Assembly (NCBI RefSeq): GCF_016591715.1
Contig: NZ_AP024109.1
Location: 2,480,001-2,544,000, forward strand
Length of the DNA: 64,000 nucleotides
From: Mesorhizobium sp. J8
GTDB lineage: Bacteria; Pseudomonadota; Alphaproteobacteria; Rhizobiales; Rhizobiaceae
Direction of reading: 5' to 3'
Shown: positions 51,528 to 60,389 of the stretch, piece after piece
Position numbering within the stretch: position 1 is the stretch's first letter
How the letters are laid out: the number at the start of each line of letters is the position of its first letter
Notes under the pieces: generated by a model
Databases searched by the model: none
The model's input: the letters and a program-made list of their open reading frames with translations, nothing else
Told to the model about the DNA's origin: nothing
Translations under genes and position numbers: made by a program

Positions 51528-52916
51528 TCAGGCGGCGGAGTTTTTTGCCGCAGCCAGCGGCAGCCGCACTTCGACCTTGAGCCCACCCGCGGCGGCGTCG
51601 CCCAGCGTGACGCTGCCGCCGGCATTCTCGACCACCTCGCGCACGATTGCCAGGCCGAGCCCGCTGCCTTCCTCGGTCGCGCCGGCAATACGGTAGAAGC
51701 GCTCGAAGACATGCTCCCGCTCTTCCACCGGGATTCCCGGTCCGGCATCGCTGACCGTGAGTTCCGCCTCGCCATTAGCCGCGGCCAGTCTCACCGTAAC
51801 GCTGCCGCCCGATTTGGAATAGCGCAGCGCGTTGTCGACCAGGTTGACGATCATCTCGCGCAGCATTGTGCCGTCGCCGATCACCGGCACCGGTCCATTC
51901 TCATCGAAACCGAGGTCGATGTCGCGCCTGATCGCCGCCGGCGCCTGCGCTTCCAGCACCTGGCGAGCGGCTTCGGTGAGGTCGATCAAGTCGGCGCGCG
52001 GCCGCCGGCTGCCGGGTTCAGCCCTGGACAAGGTAAGCAGCTGTTCGGCCAACCGCGCCAATTTGCCGGAACTCGCCTGCAGCGCCACAAGTGCCTCCTG
52101 CCGCTGGTCGGCCTTGGTCTCCCGCAAGGCGTAGCTCGCCTGCGTCGACAAGAGCGCCAGCGGGGTGCGTAACTGGTGGGCGGCATTGGCGATGAAGCGC
52201 CGCTGCGCCGCCATCTGGGCCCGCACGCGCTCCATATAGGCGTTGAGCGCCTCGATCAGCGGCCGGATCTCGCTCTGCGCGCCTGAAATCTCGACCGGTT
52301 CGAGGTCGCTGCGGCTGCGCGAGCGCACCGCGTCGCGCAACCGGATGAGCGGCGTCAGCCCACGACGCAGGCCGAGCAGCACGAACACGCCCGCAATGGC
52401 CACGAGCGCAAGCTGCTGGGCGAAGGCGCTGAGCCACAGGCGCTTCACCATCGCGTCATGGCCTGCGAGCGTGACGCCGACCGTGACCTTGATCGGTGAA
52501 TCCGTGCCGGCGCCGATCACCGCGTGGCTGAGCGTTGCCAGGCGCAGCGGGTGATCGCGATAGGAGGCTTCAATGCTGCCGCGCTCCGGCGCCACAGGCA
52601 GGTCGGGATAGCCGGTCAGCAGGCGTCCGCCGGCAGTCTCGACGCGATAATAGACGCTGTCACGGTCGCCGGTATCGAACATCTCGATCGCCGCCGGTGG
52701 CACGATGGCGTCGAGCGCGCCATCGGCCATCGCCACCTGCTCGGCGATGGCACGCGCCGAGCCGATCAGCATGCGGTCGGTGACGAGGTCCGCCGTCGCC
52801 ATGGCGTTGCGATGACTGGTCCATAGATTGATGGCGGCGAGTCCGGCCAGCGGCAGCACCACCCAGGCCAGCAATTGCAGGCGAAGGCTGCCGATCCGAG
52901 GCCTGCCGATCCTCAT
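51528..52916 (-). CDS. sensor histidine kinase (TctE-like)
   Basis: 462 residues. N-terminal helix (about 15-33), a periplasmic sensor of about 125 residues in the two-component TctE N-terminal style (SVYYRVETAGGRLLTGYPDLP), a second helix and HAMP-like LRRGLTPLIRLRDAV. Kinase core: phospho-acceptor His247 in NAAHQLRTPLALL, N box DNALRYSKSGG (361-370), DAGPGIP (390-396) and GSGLGLAIV (417-425). ATG overlaps the regulator's stop as ATGA. TctE relatives sense tricarboxylates, but no tct transporter is nearby; the adjacent ABC importer is the likelier target. Confidence 0.92.
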   Translation of the reverse strand: MRIGRPRIGSLRLQLLAWVVLPLAGLAAINLWTSHRNAMATADLVTDRMLIGSARAIAEQVAMADGALDAIVPPAAIEMFDTGDRDSVYYRVETAGGRLLTGYPDLPVAPERGSIEASYRDHPLRLATLSHAVIGAGTDSPIKVTVGVTLAGHDAMVKRLWLSAFAQQLALVAIAGVFVLLGLRRGLTPLIRLRDAVRSRSRSDLEPVEISGAQSEIRPLIEALNAYMERVRAQMAAQRRFIANAAHQLRTPLALLSTQASYALRETKADQRQEALVALQASSGKLARLAEQLLTLSRAEPGSRRPRADLIDLTEAARQVLEAQAPAAIRRDIDLGFDENGPVPVIGDGTMLREMIVNLVDNALRYSKSGGSVTVRLAAANGEAELTVSDAGPGIPVEEREHVFERFYRIAGATEEGSGLGLAIVREVVENAGGSVTLGDAAAGGLKVEVRLPLAAAKNSAA

Positions 52917-53590
52917 GGAGCCGGATCGTCGTGGCGCAGGAGATAGCCGAGGCCGCGCAAGGTTGCGATCTGGACTCGCGATCCTTCGAGCTTCTTGCGC
53001 AGCCGGTGCACGTAGATTTCGATGGCACTGGGGTCGGCGTCGGTCTCGAAGTCGTAGATCGCGGTCGATAGTGCTGCCTTGCTCACGGTGCGCCCGGCCT
53101 TCACGACGAGTTGTTCCAGCACGGCGTGCTCGCGTGGCGTCAGCGACAGCGTCGCGCCGGCGAGCGAAAACAGGCGCGTGTTGGTGTCGAAGATAAGATC
53201 GCCGCAGGCAACGACGGGCGCGGTGCGGTCGTTGGCGCGGCGCAGTTGCACGCGGATGCGGGCTTCCAGCTCCTCGATCTGGAAGGGTTTCGCCAAATAG
53301 TCGTCGGCGCCTTCGTTAAGGCCCTTGACCCGGCCGTCGAGGCTGGCGTTGGCGGTAAGCACGATCACCGGCACCGGGTTGCCGCGCGCCCGCAGCTTTT
53401 TCAGCACCTCCATTCCGCCCATGCGGGGCAGGGCAAGGTCGAGGATGATCAAGGCATGGTCGCCGGCGGCCAAAGCATGCTCGACATCCTGGCCGTCATG
53501 CACGACGTCGACGACATAGCTTGCCTGGCGCAGCGTCTTACCCAGCCAATCGGCCAGTTCGCGATTGTCCTCGACAAGCAGGAGCCGCAT
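52913..53590 (-). CDS. response regulator, OmpR/TctD-like
   Basis: 224 residues. Receiver domain: LLVEDNRELADWLGKTL, phospho-acceptor Asp51 in LIILDLALPRMGG and KPFQIEELEAR near residue 100. C-terminal winged helix: LTPREHAVLEQLVVKAGRTVSKAAL and AIEIYVHRLRKKLE, ending LRGLGYLL. The frame extends to 53791 but ATG 53590 (MRLLLVEDN) is the family start. Coupled to the kinase gene. Confidence 0.94.
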   Translation of the reverse strand: MRLLLVEDNRELADWLGKTLRQASYVVDVVHDGQDVEHALAAGDHALIILDLALPRMGGMEVLKKLRARGNPVPVIVLTANASLDGRVKGLNEGADDYLAKPFQIEELEARIRVQLRRANDRTAPVVACGDLIFDTNTRLFSLAGATLSLTPREHAVLEQLVVKAGRTVSKAALSTAIYDFETDADPSAIEIYVHRLRKKLEGSRVQIATLRGLGYLLRHDDPAP

Positions 53591-53771
53591 CGTTTGTCGC
53601 TGTTTCCTCCCAACGGCACCGGCCTTCGCCAAGAGCAGCGGGCGGCGTCCAAATTGGTCCCTGAGGCAACCGATAGTATCGATCGGTCCGCAAGGCAAAC
53701 GTGGTTTCCCGGCGGTCGCCACCCCGGTCATGGCGTTTGCCGAGCTGCTTGTTAACCCGTGCAATCGATGA

Positions 53772-53949
53772 AACCGAACCGTTCGGTTCAATTAATGTTG
53801 ACGGTTCGTGTAGCCTAGGTGAACACCGGGAGCCTATGTCAGGGGGCTGCGCTTGATGGCGATCGCTATAAGTATTTGATAAGGAAAGATAAAAATGCGA
53901 CCGCTGCCTCGCTCATGTAATTTCAAGATCGAACCGAACGGTTCGGTTC
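53772..53949. promoter_or_regulatory. pair of identical palindromic operators around a promoter region
   Basis: AACCGAACCGTTCGGTT (53772-53788) and GAACCGAACGGTTCGGTTC (53931-53949) are the same sequence in opposite orientation (arms AACCGAA/TTCGGTT). 159 bases lie between them, with TTGACGGTTCG at 53799 as a possible -35 element. TetR-type sites look like this, yet no TetR gene is adjacent. Confidence 0.75.
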
Positions 53950-53963
53950 ACAACTTTTCGTGA
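53895..53963 (+). CDS. possible 22-residue leader peptide
   Basis: ATG at 53895 with AAGGAAAG ten bases upstream opens a 22-codon frame that crosses the second palindrome and stops at 53963. Translation gives a basic peptide without motif. It could be a leader peptide of the DUF680 cluster or chance. Confidence 0.25.
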   Translation: MRPLPRSCNFKIEPNGSVHNFS

Positions 53964-54072
53964 TTGGAAATGGCAACAGGGCCGACCCATTTGGGGGTGG
54001 TCCGAGCGACGCGAATTTCCATCAAGGCACGCCACTAGACGGACACGACTTTTGAAATCTGGAGTACCTAAA

Positions 54073-54306
54073 ATGAACAAGATTGCTTTTGCCGCCGCTG
54101 CTTTCCTCATTGCCACGGGCAGCGCTTTCGCCGGCAGCGACCACTTCAACCCCAACGATGCCAACCAGTCGGCCGTGACGGCCCCGGCGGGCAACGTCGA
54201 TCGCACCGTCACCGGTTCGATCAGCAAGTTCGAACAGCGCTTCATCAAGAATGCGCCCAGCTCGAACCAGCAGGAATCCGGCCAGGGCCTCTGGGGCAAC
54301 CACTAA
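54073..54306 (+). CDS. DUF680 family small exported protein
   Basis: 77 residues. Signal peptide of about 20 residues (AAAAFLIATGSAFA-GS), then the family head GSDHFNPNDANQS, a region with TVTGSISKFEQRF and the C-terminal QGLWGNH. DUF680 is known mostly from Mesorhizobium; function unknown. First of four members here. GGAGT precedes the ATG. Confidence 0.85.
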   Translation: MNKIAFAAAAFLIATGSAFAGSDHFNPNDANQSAVTAPAGNVDRTVTGSISKFEQRFIKNAPSSNQQESGQGLWGNH

Positions 54307-54369
54307 GCTGGTTCCAGTCCCGACCAGACCATCAACCCAATCATCAACTTTGAATTTGGAGTAACTCAA

Positions 54370-54576
54370 ATGACCAAGATCGCTCTTACCGCTGCCGCCC
54401 TGCTTGTCGCCACTGGCGCCGCTTTCGCCGGGTCGGACCACTACAATCCAAATGAAGCCAACCGGCCGGCCGCTTCGGTCGACACCTCGGTCACCGCTTC
54501 GATCAAGAAGTCGGACGCCAATGTCCAGAAGCCGGCGGCTCAGGCTCCTGCCCAGGATCTGTTCGGCAACCGCTGA
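54370..54576 (+). CDS. DUF680 family small exported protein
   Basis: 68 residues. Signal peptide (TAAALLVATGAAFA-GS), GSDHYNPNEANRP, DTSVTASIKKSDANVQKPA and a C-terminal DLFGNR. Differs from the protein at 54899 at only five positions, so the two are recent duplicates. GGAGT precedes the ATG, and a terminator follows. Confidence 0.88.
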   Translation: MTKIALTAAALLVATGAAFAGSDHYNPNEANRPAASVDTSVTASIKKSDANVQKPAAQAPAQDLFGNR

Positions 54577-54601
54577 ACGGCCTGATCTCCCAACACTTCA
54601 A

Positions 54602-54632
54602 AGCGGCGGGTTTGTCCCGCCGCTCTGTTTTT
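54602..54632 (+). terminator. intrinsic terminator after the second DUF680 gene
   Basis: Arms AGCGGCGGG (54602-54610) / CCCGCCGCT (54616-54624), then CTGTTTTTC. Confidence 0.92.
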
Positions 54633-54898
54633 CTACAGCCGCCCGCCCTTGAGGCCGCCTTTGCCGGGTTGATCAAGCATGGATCACGAAGCGGTGATGC
54701 TTGTAACGGCGCCCTCTGTGCCGTCGAAGTGGGAGCAAGGGCCGATAGACGGGGCCGATGCCAGAAAATTCAAGCGAGTGGAGCGAGCGGGCGGCACCCG
54801 GGCGATTGTCCGAGGCTGTCCCATGCCGATCCACCAGGTCATCGGATCGCCAATCACGCCCGACCAAACAGCCCAACCCGAAACCAGGAGTTTTTGAA

Positions 54899-55105
54899 AT
54901 GACCAAGATAGCTCTTACCGCCGCCGCCCTGCTTGTCGCCACTGGCGCCGCCTTTGCCGGGTCGGACCACTACAACCCCAACGAGGCGAACCGGCCGGTT
55001 GCTTCGGTCGACACCTCGCTCACCGCGTCGATCAAGAAGTCGGACGCGAATGTCCAAAAGCCGGCCGGCCAGGCCGAGCCCCAGGATCTGTTCGGCAATC
55101 GCTGA
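54899..55105 (+). CDS. DUF680 family small exported protein
   Basis: 68 residues, nearly identical to the protein at 54370: same signal peptide, GSDHYNPNEANRP, SIKKSDANVQKPA and terminal DLFGNR. CAGGAG lies eight bases before the ATG. The upstream region is not shared with the other copy but the terminator after it is, so the duplication covered gene plus terminator. Confidence 0.88.
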   Translation: MTKIALTAAALLVATGAAFAGSDHYNPNEANRPVASVDTSLTASIKKSDANVQKPAGQAEPQDLFGNR

Positions 55106-55142
55106 GCGGCCTGGTCTTCCAAGACGCTGTTCCAAGACCTTG

Positions 55143-55172
55143 AGCGGCGCGCTTGTCCCGCCGCTCTGCTTT
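55143..55172 (+). terminator. intrinsic terminator after the third DUF680 gene
   Basis: AGCGGCG / CGCCGCT with 9-base loop and CTGCTTTTC, a diverged copy of the one at 54602. Confidence 0.88.
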
Positions 55173-55396
55173 TCTACAGCCGGCTATGGCCGGTTTGAAT
55201 TGATCACAAGGATTTATCATCACAAGCATTTGTAATCGTTCCTCTTTTTTCGGGCGAAATCCAGGCCGAGCGTGCTGTGGTGGCTGAAAGACGGACGCGC
55301 CGGGAATAAATCCCGGCCGTCGCGGGTCTTGTCGGCAGCGGGGCCATCCTCCCAAGGCCACCGCCCCGACGAACCAGATGAACAAGGAAAACCGAA

Positions 55397-55639
55397 ATGA
55401 CCAGGATCGCTCTCACCACTGCTGCAATGCTTCTCGCCATGGGCTCTGCCTTCGCCGCGAGCGACCACTACGACCCCAATGACGCCAACCGGCCGACCGC
55501 CGCTGTAGACAGCAGCCCCACCGCTTCGATCCGCAAGCAGGAGGCTGCCAAGCCGGCCAGTGTCGACGCCTCCATGACGACCGGCCCTGCCGGCTCCAAG
55601 GCTTGGCCGGACCCGGGCCAGGGTATCTGGGGCAACTGA
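55397..55639 (+). CDS. DUF680 family small exported protein
   Basis: 80 residues. Signal peptide (TTAAMLLAMGSAFA-AS), ASDHYDPNDANRP, SPTASIRKQEAAKPA and a C-terminal GQGIWGN, which places it with the protein at 54073 rather than with the DLFGNR pair. AAGGAAAA precedes the ATG. Confidence 0.87.
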   Translation: MTRIALTTAAMLLAMGSAFAASDHYDPNDANRPTAAVDSSPTASIRKQEAAKPASVDASMTTGPAGSKAWPDPGQGIWGN

Positions 55640-55660
55640 TTTTCACGCCTCGGATATGTC

Positions 55661-55700
55661 ACAAAGGACGGCGGACTTGTTCCGCCGCCCTTTGTCCTTT
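55661..55700 (+). terminator. intrinsic terminator after the fourth DUF680 gene
   Basis: ACAAAGG-A-CGGCGGA / TCCGCCG-C-CCTTTGT hairpin with CTTGT loop, then CCTTTGT. Confidence 0.8.
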
Positions 55701-55750
55701 GTATTGGGCGGCAAAGAAGCGCCTTCCTTGCAGGGAGTTGGCAGCGCCGC

Positions 55751-56266
55751 CTACGCTAAGTCTTTCGGCCTGATGCAATGGGTGAGCCGGGCGCCGCGAA
55801 AGTCGAGGTCCGCCCAATCCTCGTCCAGCGTGAAGCGGGCGAGTGCCGCCGTCGGAAACTTCGCTTCGATCTTCTTGAAGACGCTCTCATCCGATCCGGC
55901 GCCAGCCAGCCGCAGCGCAAAGTGCTGCAGGCCGGGATTGTGGCCGATCACCAGCACACTGGTTGCCCTGACCTGCCGCACGCGCGCCAGGATGGCGCCG
56001 GCGGCCGCCTCATAGAGCTCTTCAGCGAATTCCGCCGACACATGCTTCGGCAGTTCCTGGGCGACCAGCCGCCAGGTGTCGCGGGTGCGCAGCGCCGGCG
56101 AGACCAAGGCCAGATCCGGCAGCCAGCCGCGCCGGGCGAGCTCCCGCCCCATCAGCGGCGCCGTCTTCAAGCCGCGTGGGGCGAGAGGACGGTCGAAATC
56201 GGCAAGTGCCGGATCGTCCCAGCTCGACTTGGCGTGGCGCAGGATTAGGAGTTGTTTCACGGGCAT
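55751..56266 (-). CDS. SixA-like histidine phosphatase
   Basis: 171 residues of the histidine phosphatase (phosphoglycerate mutase-like) fold: LLILRHAKSSWDDPALADFDRPLAPRG with the catalytic RHAKS, PALRTRDTW, and VLVIGHNPGLQHFALRLAG with the second His. SixA proteins dephosphorylate phospho-histidine in two-component or nitrogen PTS proteins. The cognate target is unknown. Downstream of a small gene at 56270-56602 with a 3-base gap. Confidence 0.9.
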   Translation of the reverse strand: MPVKQLLILRHAKSSWDDPALADFDRPLAPRGLKTAPLMGRELARRGWLPDLALVSPALRTRDTWRLVAQELPKHVSAEFAEELYEAAAGAILARVRQVRATSVLVIGHNPGLQHFALRLAGAGSDESVFKKIEAKFPTAALARFTLDEDWADLDFRGARLTHCIRPKDLA

Positions 56267-56269
56267 CGA

Positions 56270-56602
56270 TCAGGACCAGGGAATCTCGGCGTTGAAATTC
56301 TCGCCATGCCTACCACCGTACCTCGCCCCCGTCTCGACATCGAAGGCTGCGGCCAGCGCACCGAAGACGAAGAGGCCTACGCGATGCTCGCCTCTATCCC
56401 ATTTGACGGCGATGTCGGCCGCGGTGATCGACCAGGCTCCTGAACGAATATGGATCATGCCGACGATCGGCCCGGCTGTTTCGCCCTTGGCCTCGCATAG
56501 GTAAAAATAAGCTGTAGCGCTCTGCGGGCCGTCGGTCTCGTCATACTCGAAGACGCCGGCGAAATCGCCTTTGCTACGGACCGCGCTGTCGAAGATCTCC
56601 AA
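56270..56602 (-). CDS. small hypothetical protein, resembles DUF2251
   Basis: 110 residues. FAGVFEYDETDGPQSATAYFYLCE, IVGMIHIRSGAWSITAADIAVKWDRGEHRVGLFVFGALAAAFDVE (in parts) fit the DUF2251 pattern of short beta-rich proteins. Precedes the SixA-like gene by 3 bases, so they are likely one transcript. Function unknown. Confidence 0.6.
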   Translation of the reverse strand: MEIFDSAVRSKGDFAGVFEYDETDGPQSATAYFYLCEAKGETAGPIVGMIHIRSGAWSITAADIAVKWDRGEHRVGLFVFGALAAAFDVETGARYGGRHGENFNAEIPWS

Positions 56603-56628
56603 GGGCGACAGATCCTGACAGGTTCAAA

Positions 56629-57336
56629 CTAAGGCGTGATCCGCGCCAACTGTTCGAGGTCCGTCTCCTCGCGCAGCGGGTCGGGTGCCATCACCACCGA
56701 AGTGGCGTTGTCGGCGTCGTCGGCGAAGTGGGCGAGCACGGTGTGGCCCTTTTCCATGCGCGCCTTGCCTTCGGCGACCAGACCCAGCGCCAGCGGATAG
56801 AGCCGGTGCTCCACCTTCAGCACGCGCGCGGCAAGCGTGTCCTCATTGTCGCCGACCATCACCGGCACGGCGGCCTGCGCGATGATCGGCCCGTCATCCA
56901 TCTCGGGCGTGACGAAATGCACCGAGCAGCCATGGATGCGAACGCCGGCGCGGATCGCGCGCGCATGCGTGTCCAGACCCTTGAAGGCCGGCAGCAGGGC
57001 AGGGTGGATGTTGACCATGCGCCCCTGCCATTTCTCGACGAGGCCGCGGCCGAGGATGCGCATATAGCCGGCGAGCGCGACGATGTCGGCGCCGAAGCCG
57101 GCAAGCGCGGCGTCGATCGCGGCGTCATGAGCGTCCTTGCTTGGATGGTCGGCGCGCTGGATGACCTTGGTGGCGATGCCGCGCGACTGGGCTATGCCGA
57201 GGCCGGCGGCGTTGGCGCGGTCGGAGATGATGCCGACGATCTCGGCCGGATAGGTTGGGTCGCTGGCCGCCGCGATCAGCGCCGTCATGTTGGAGCCGCG
57301 TCCCGAGATCAGGACGACCGTGCGTTTCCTGCTCAT
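56629..57336 (-). CDS. purN: phosphoribosylglycinamide formyltransferase
   Basis: Purine biosynthesis: transfers formyl from 10-formyl-THF to GAR. 235 residues. [15 protein letters not shown] at the N-terminus, [45 protein letters not shown] with the catalytic Asn-His, and [20 protein letters not shown] with the catalytic Asp. ATG at 57336 overlaps the purM stop as ATGA. Confidence 0.96.
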   Translation of the reverse strand: MSRKRTVVLISGRGSNMTALIAAASDPTYPAEIVGIISDRANAAGLGIAQSRGIATKVIQRADHPSKDAHDAAIDAALAGFGADIVALAGYMRILGRGLVEKWQGRMVNIHPALLPAFKGLDTHARAIRAGVRIHGCSVHFVTPEMDDGPIIAQAAVPVMVGDNEDTLAARVLKVEHRLYPLALGLVAEGKARMEKGHTVLAHFADDADNATSVVMAPDPLREETDLEQLARITP

Positions 57337-58436
57337 AGGCCGATCGAGCCCCTGTAGATGACGCCGGCGTCGCGGCGCGGCACGATGCGGCCGATCGGCG
57401 TCACTGTCTCGCCGGCTTCCTGCAGCACCGCCGCGACCTGCGCAGCCTGGCCGGAGGCGACCGCGAGGATCATGCCGATGCCGCAGTTGAAGGTGCGCAT
57501 CATTTCTTCCGGCGCGACGCCGCCGGTCCTGGCCAGCCACGAGAACACCGGCGGCGCGTCGATCGCCTCGAGGTCGAGCTCGGCCGAAAAATCCTTCGGC
57601 AGCACGCGCGGGATGTTTTCCGGGAAACCGCCGCCGGTGATGTGGGCGAGCGCCTTGATGCCATGCGTGTTGCGGATCGCTTTCAGGATCGACTTCACAT
57701 AGATGCGCGTCGGCTCGAGCAGCGCCTCGGCGAGGCTGAACTCCTCGTTGAACGGCGCCGGATCGCTCCAGCCAAGGCCGCTCGCGGCAACGATCCGGCG
57801 CACCAGCGAAAAGCCGTTGGAATGCAGGCCGGACGAAGCAAGGCCGAGCAGCACGTCGCCCTCGACGATGTCGTCGGTCGGCAGCAGCTGGCCGCGCTCG
57901 GCCGCGCCGACCGCGAAACCGGCAAGGTCGTAGTCCTTGTCGTGATACATGCCGGGCATCTCGGCCGTCTCGCCGCCGATCAGCGCGCAGCCCGCCTGCC
58001 GGCAGCCTTGCGCGATGCCGCCGACGATCGCAGCGCCCTGCTCGGGATCGAGCTTGCCGGTGGCGAAATAGTCGAGGAAGAAGAGCGGCTCCGCCCCCTG
58101 CACGACGATGTCGTTGACGCACATGGCGACGAGGTCGATGCCGATCGTGTCGTGCTTGCCGGAATCGATGGCGATCTTGAGTTTGGTGCCGACGCCATCA
58201 TTGGCGGCGACCAGCACCGGATCGGTGAAGCCGGCCGCCTTCAGGTCGAACAGCCCGCCGAAGCCGCCGATCTCGCCGTCGGCGCCCGGCCGGCGCGTCG
58301 CGCGCACCAGCGGTTTGATCTTCTCGACCATCAGATTGCCGGCGTCGATATCGACGCCCGCCTCGGCATAGGTGAGCCCGTTCCTGCGCTTGGCCTTGTC
58401 GCCTTTGCTCATCGTCGGCTCGTCCCTGTTTGTCAT
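57333..58436 (-). CDS. purM: phosphoribosylformylglycinamidine cyclo-ligase
   Basis: AIR synthetase of purine biosynthesis, 367 residues. [23 protein letters not shown] near the N-terminus, [38 protein letters not shown] and [21 protein letters not shown] 58436 is chosen with GAAGAG upstream; a second ATG at 58412 is possible. Operon with purN. Divergent from the phosphatidyltransferase gene. Confidence 0.96.
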   Translation of the reverse strand: MTNRDEPTMSKGDKAKRRNGLTYAEAGVDIDAGNLMVEKIKPLVRATRRPGADGEIGGFGGLFDLKAAGFTDPVLVAANDGVGTKLKIAIDSGKHDTIGIDLVAMCVNDIVVQGAEPLFFLDYFATGKLDPEQGAAIVGGIAQGCRQAGCALIGGETAEMPGMYHDKDYDLAGFAVGAAERGQLLPTDDIVEGDVLLGLASSGLHSNGFSLVRRIVAASGLGWSDPAPFNEEFSLAEALLEPTRIYVKSILKAIRNTHGIKALAHITGGGFPENIPRVLPKDFSAELDLEAIDAPPVFSWLARTGGVAPEEMMRTFNCGIGMILAVASGQAAQVAAVLQEAGETVTPIGRIVPRRDAGVIYRGSIGL

Positions 58437-58596
58437 TGCGGGCTCTTCGCATGAATGGTTTCGGGGAGCAAGGATGACGGCTATCCCAGCCGACAAAACC
58501 TTGGAAAGTGGGCGAGGCGCCGGAGCTGCCCCGCTACTTGCGCCAATCTTCCATCTCCCTCATCTTTTCTCAACAAAAGACACGACGGGACCTCAC

Positions 58597-59229
58597 GTGA
58601 CCCTTCCCAACATGATCACGATCATGCGGCTGCTGCTTGTGCCCGCCGTGGTGCTGGCCATGCTGCAGTCGCTTTGGGGTTGGGCCTTCGCCGGATTCCT
58701 CGTCGCCGGCATTTCCGATGGCGTCGACGGCTTCATCGCGCGCCGCTGGAACCAGTCGTCCCGCCTCGGCGCCTACCTCGACCCGGTCGCCGACAAGCTC
58801 CTGCTGGTCTCCGTCTTCGTCGTCATGGGCTTTGCCGGCGAACTGCCGCTGTGGCTGGTGGTGACCATGGTCTCGCGTGACGGGCTGATCGTCTGTGCGG
58901 TGCTCCTGTCCAGCGTGATGAGCCATCCGGTCGAGGTGAAACCGCTCTTTGTGTCGAAGGCCAACACCGCCGCGCAGATCGTGCTGGCGGCGCTTGTGTT
59001 GGGCGAACTTGCCTTTTCCGTGCATCTCGGCCCGCTGCGGACGGCGCTCATATTGCTGACCGGGGTCTTGACCGTGGCTTCGGCCGCGGCCTATCTCGTG
59101 GCTTGGCTAAGGCATATGAGCGGCTATGGCGAAGGCTCCCGGACGAGCAACTCCCAGAACGACAGCACCAAGTCCGGCGACATCAAGTCGGGCATCGGCA
59201 AGTCGGGCGGCCCCAGCACGGACGCCTGA
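58597..59229 (+). CDS. CDP-alcohol phosphatidyltransferase family protein
   Basis: About 210 residues. TLPNMITIMRLLLVPAVVLAM, the motif DGVDGFIARRWNQSSRLGAYLDPVADKLLLV and several membrane segments identify a CDP-alcohol phosphotransferase, probably a cardiolipin-synthase-like or PgsA-like enzyme (paralogue of 21314). GTG at 58597 gives the usual family start; an ATG at 58474 would add 41 residues. The C-terminus is Ser/Lys/Gly-rich. Overlaps the AI-2E family frame. Confidence 0.88.
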   Translation: MTLPNMITIMRLLLVPAVVLAMLQSLWGWAFAGFLVAGISDGVDGFIARRWNQSSRLGAYLDPVADKLLLVSVFVVMGFAGELPLWLVVTMVSRDGLIVCAVLLSSVMSHPVEVKPLFVSKANTAAQIVLAALVLGELAFSVHLGPLRTALILLTGVLTVASAAAYLVAWLRHMSGYGEGSRTSNSQNDSTKSGDIKSGIGKSGGPSTDA

Positions 59230-60388
59230 GAGCGATGGCGCGGTGATCGCCGCCGCCGACAGCTCCGGTGGGCTTCGTCGCCAGGTCTTCTTCTGGTTGG
59301 CGACGGCCGTCCTGCTTGCGCTGTTCCTCTATGTCTTCTCGGGTATCCTTCTGCCGTTCGTGGCCGGCATGGTGCTCGCCTATTTCCTCGACCCGGTCGC
59401 CGACTGGCTGCAGCGGCTTGGCCTCTCGCGCCTCATGGCGACGGTGGTGATCCTGATCGCTTTCATCGTCGTCGTGGTGCTGGCCTTCGTCATCCTGGTG
59501 CCGGTGCTGGCCACGCAGATGGCCGATTTCGCCCGCAAGCTGCCGGAATATCTCACCCGCCTGCAGTCGCTGATCACCAGCTTCGACCCGAAATGGCTGG
59601 AACAGCGTTTCGGCGTCAACGCCGCCGGCCTGCGCGACGGGCTGAACTCGCTCTTGACCTCCGGCTTCAGTCTGCTCACCACCGTCTTCACCTCGATCTG
59701 GAGCTCGGGCGTGGCGCTGGTCTCGGTGGTCAGCCTGTTCGTCGTCACCCCGGTTGTCGCCTTCTACATGCTGCTCGACTGGGACCGGATGGTGGCCGAG
59801 GTCGACGGCTGGGTGCCGCGCGACCATGTCGAGACGGTGCGCGCGCTCGCCCGCGACATCAACACCGCCACCGCGGGCTTCGTGCGCGGGCAGGGCACGC
59901 TCTGCCTTGTGCTCGGTGCCATGTATGCCACGGGCCTGACGTTGACCGGCTTGAACTTCGCCATCCTCATCGGCTTCTTCGCCGGGCTGATCTCCTTTAT
60001 CCCCTATGTCGGCTCCTTGACCGGGCTGGTGCTCGCCGTCGGCGTCGCCTTCGTCCAGTTCTGGCCGGACTGGACCATGGTGGTCGCCGTCGCCTGCGTG
60101 TTCTTCGTCGGCCAGTTCATCGAGGGCAACATCCTGCAGCCGAGGCTGGTCGGAAAGAGCGTCGGCCTGCATCCGGTGTGGCTGATGTTCGCGCTGTTTG
60201 CCTTCGGCGCGCTGTTCGGCTTCGTCGGCCTCTTGATTGCCGTGCCGGCCTCGGCGGCGATTGCCGTGCTGGTGCGCTTCGCTATCGGCCGCTATCTCGA
60301 ATCGCCGCTTTACAAGGGCCACGCCACCCAACCCGCGCCGCCATTGCCGGCCGATCGCGGCGGCGGCCACCGCTCGAATCGGGGCTGA
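59126..60388 (+). CDS. AI-2E family transporter (PerM)
   Basis: 420 residues if ATG 59126 is used, which overlaps the previous gene by 104 bases; GTG at 59243 would remove the Ala/Pro/Ser-rich head and start just before the first helix. Eight membrane segments: VFFWLATAVLLALFLYVFSGILLPFVAGMVLAYFLDPVADWL, GFFAGLISFIPYVGSLTGLVLAVG and FFVGQFIEGNILQPRLVGKSVGLHPVWLMFALFAFGALFG (in parts), all typical of the family. Substrate unknown. hdaA follows after one base. Confidence 0.9.
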   Translation: MAKAPGRATPRTTAPSPATSSRASASRAAPARTPESDGAVIAAADSSGGLRRQVFFWLATAVLLALFLYVFSGILLPFVAGMVLAYFLDPVADWLQRLGLSRLMATVVILIAFIVVVVLAFVILVPVLATQMADFARKLPEYLTRLQSLITSFDPKWLEQRFGVNAAGLRDGLNSLLTSGFSLLTTVFTSIWSSGVALVSVVSLFVVTPVVAFYMLLDWDRMVAEVDGWVPRDHVETVRALARDINTATAGFVRGQGTLCLVLGAMYATGLTLTGLNFAILIGFFAGLISFIPYVGSLTGLVLAVGVAFVQFWPDWTMVVAVACVFFVGQFIEGNILQPRLVGKSVGLHPVWLMFALFAFGALFGFVGLLIAVPASAAIAVLVRFAIGRYLESPLYKGHATQPAPPLPADRGGGHRSNRG

Positions 60389-60389
60389 A

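Noticed and set aside
59183..60370. 395-codon frame opposite the AI-2E family gene
   Set aside because: His/Asp/Gln-rich shadow of a hydrophobic membrane protein; the plus strand holds a recognisable family.
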